From NCBI GenBank assembly GCA_938045585.1, contig CALIAU010000008.1, positions 1 through 64,000 of the forward strand: a stretch of DNA of 64,000 nucleotides, read 5' to 3'. The number at the start of each line of letters is the position of its first letter. Positions within the stretch are counted from its first letter, which is position 1. Under the pieces are notes generated by a model. The model worked only from the letters and a program-made list of their open reading frames with translations. It made no database searches and had not been told where the DNA came from. This document shows positions 63,197-64,000 of the stretch, piece by piece. The DNA is from an uncultured Saprospiraceae bacterium (GTDB lineage Bacteria > Bacteroidota > Bacteroidia > Chitinophagales > Saprospiraceae). A program made the translations under genes and the position numbers.

Positions 63197-64000
63197 ATGA
63201 CAGCTAAAAATCTTCCTCCTTCGTATGACAACATTGCACGGCATGAAGTCTTTCCTGAATTAAATCACGATGAGCGAGCACGCTATAATTTCTTAGCTAA
63301 TCTTAATAAGCATTTGGCACATGTTTCACAAGGGAATGCCATCGCTTTTGAACAAAGAGTACAACCCAAATTTAAAGAAGAACATGGTAGAGATTTTAAA
63401 ACTAAAGAAGAACTAGGAGCAGCCATGGCCAAGGACCAACACTATCAAACCTGGTCCGCACTGCGTAGGTCCACTATGGAAATGCGACAGCAGGCAGGTA
63501 GATCTATGACCTATCGACAGGCATTTGCCCTTAAGAAACGCGTAGATAAACTTAATGAAGGAAAGGATAGTTTGATTCTAGATGATTCAGTCCAAGTACC
63601 TCCCTATCTATTAGCAGTGGATAATCATCTCATGCCGGGTAGTTATCACACAGAATTGATTGAGGGAGATGTTGCAAATGCCGCAAATTATGATGGCGGT
63701 TTATTTGTAACAACAGCTGGATTACTAGGAAAATATTCTGACGGAGGAGGTGAAGCAATTGCACAATGGTTAAAAAACAATCATCCAGAATTTGCTCCTA
63801 AACGAATTCTTGACATCGGTTGTGGTATAGGTCACAATACACTTCCCATAGCCAAACACTATCCTGATGCTGAGGTTGTTGCTATTGATACAGGTAAACC
63901 TATGTTGCGCTATGGACATGCCCGCTCGGTAGCTTTAGGATACGATAATGTAAAGTTCATGCAAGCAGAGGCATCCAAACTTCCGTTTGAAGATGAATCA
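63197..64000 (+). CDS. SAM-dependent methyltransferase with a large N-terminal region (truncated by the window edge)
   Basis: The frame is open from ATG 63197 to the last base (268 codons, no stop), so the C-terminus is missing. Residues 1-150 are a helical region with no obvious domain (PPSYDNIARHEVFPELNHDERARYNFLANL). Motif I of class I methyltransferases is ILDIGCGIGHNTLPIAKHYP near residue 203, followed by VVAIDTGKPML and AEASKLPF. It lies 30 bp after hyuB, so it is probably co-transcribed. The N-terminal extension before the fold is unusually long. Confidence 0.8.
   Translation, partial: MTAKNLPPSYDNIARHEVFPELNHDERARYNFLANLNKHLAHVSQGNAIAFEQRVQPKFKEEHGRDFKTKEELGAAMAKDQHYQTWSALRRSTMEMRQQAGRSMTYRQAFALKKRVDKLNEGKDSLILDDSVQVPPYLLAVDNHLMPGSYHTELIEGDVANAANYDGGLFVTTAGLLGKYSDGGGEAIAQWLKNNHPEFAPKRILDIGCGIGHNTLPIAKHYPDAEVVAIDTGKPMLRYGHARSVALGYDNVKFMQAEASKLPFEDES

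Noticed and set aside
19518-64000. Mobile element or phage origin of the island
   Set aside because: No integrase, transposase, att-like direct repeats or tRNA end were seen, and base composition resembles the flanks. Transfer is possible but not visible here.

Overview
The window is AT-rich bacterial DNA that reads as a marine-type member of the Bacteroidota, probably near the Saprospiria. Supporting signs are a type IX secretion (T9SS) C-terminal sorting domain on a secreted repeat protein, a CarboxypepD_reg-plus-TonB receptor, weak or absent Shine-Dalgarno sequences, a glycine-rich RRM protein, and very large secreted repeat proteins. This placement is inferred from gene content, not from a marker phylogeny.

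Layout. (1) 1-3657, minus: the N-terminal part of a giant secreted protein that runs off the left edge, with at least four tandem 154-residue units. (2) 4139-15250: ordinary genes, namely an acyl-CoA dehydrogenase, imidazolonepropionase (hutI), an AhpD-like protein, a membrane protein, an RRM protein, the rRNA pseudouridine synthase rluF, a methyltransferase, a T9SS-secreted leucine-rich protein and the ABC-F factor ettA. (3) 15337-19294, minus: acetate assimilation (acs, a DUF4212 small subunit and an acetate-type Na+/solute symporter). (4) 19518-64000: a catabolic island of about 44 kb that continues past the right edge.

The island is built from closely packed operons. 23163-19518 (minus): MDR oxidoreductase, secreted VOC-like protein, MarR regulator, nitrilase-fold protein. 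23260-26617 (plus): alpha/beta-hydrolase-fold protein, MDR oxidoreductase, MFS transporter. 26913-32161 (plus): VOC protein, unknown protein, exported flavin amine oxidase, CpcT/CpeT-like exported protein, lipoprotein cytochrome c, peroxiredoxin. 39241-32366 (minus): VOC protein, HMG-CoA-lyase-like enzyme, aconitase-family large and small subunits, AhpD-like protein, class III CoA-transferase, dihydropyrimidinase-type cyclic amidase. 39367-43397 (plus): three VOC proteins, an aldehyde dehydrogenase and a possible 31-residue peptide. 49462-43419 (minus): two DUF1838 proteins, two MFS transporters, an MDR oxidoreductase and an unknown protein. 49690-64000 (plus): TonB receptor, lipocalin-like protein, a second aconitase-family pair split by another flavin amine oxidase, HpcH/HpaI aldolase, RedY/HapK-like protein, SDR, ATP-dependent hydantoinase/oxoprolinase A and B with a flavoprotein between them, and a methyltransferase.

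Four copies of a near-perfect palindrome, (A)A(A)TTAGTTAAC/AATAGTTAAC - 3 nt - GTTAACTA(A)TT, lie at 23217, 26864, 39261 and 61504. Each sits just upstream of island genes, and the MarR gene belongs to an operon preceded by one of them. This points to one MarR-controlled, inducible regulon spanning the island.

Working hypothesis (inference): the island imports and dismantles a nitrogen heterocycle that yields cyclic imides or lactams and then alkylated maleates. Linear tetrapyrroles (bilins or chlorophyll/heme breakdown products) are the candidate I favour. The supporting genes are the cyclic amidase, the ATP-dependent lactamase pair, two (de)hydratase pairs of the LeuCD/dimethylmaleate hydratase superfamily, two C-C lyases with a CoA-transferase, a CpcT/CpeT-like protein, a RedY/HapK-like protein and a non-SusCD TonB receptor. 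The substrate is unproven. I saw no tRNA, rRNA, CRISPR array, transposase or integrase.
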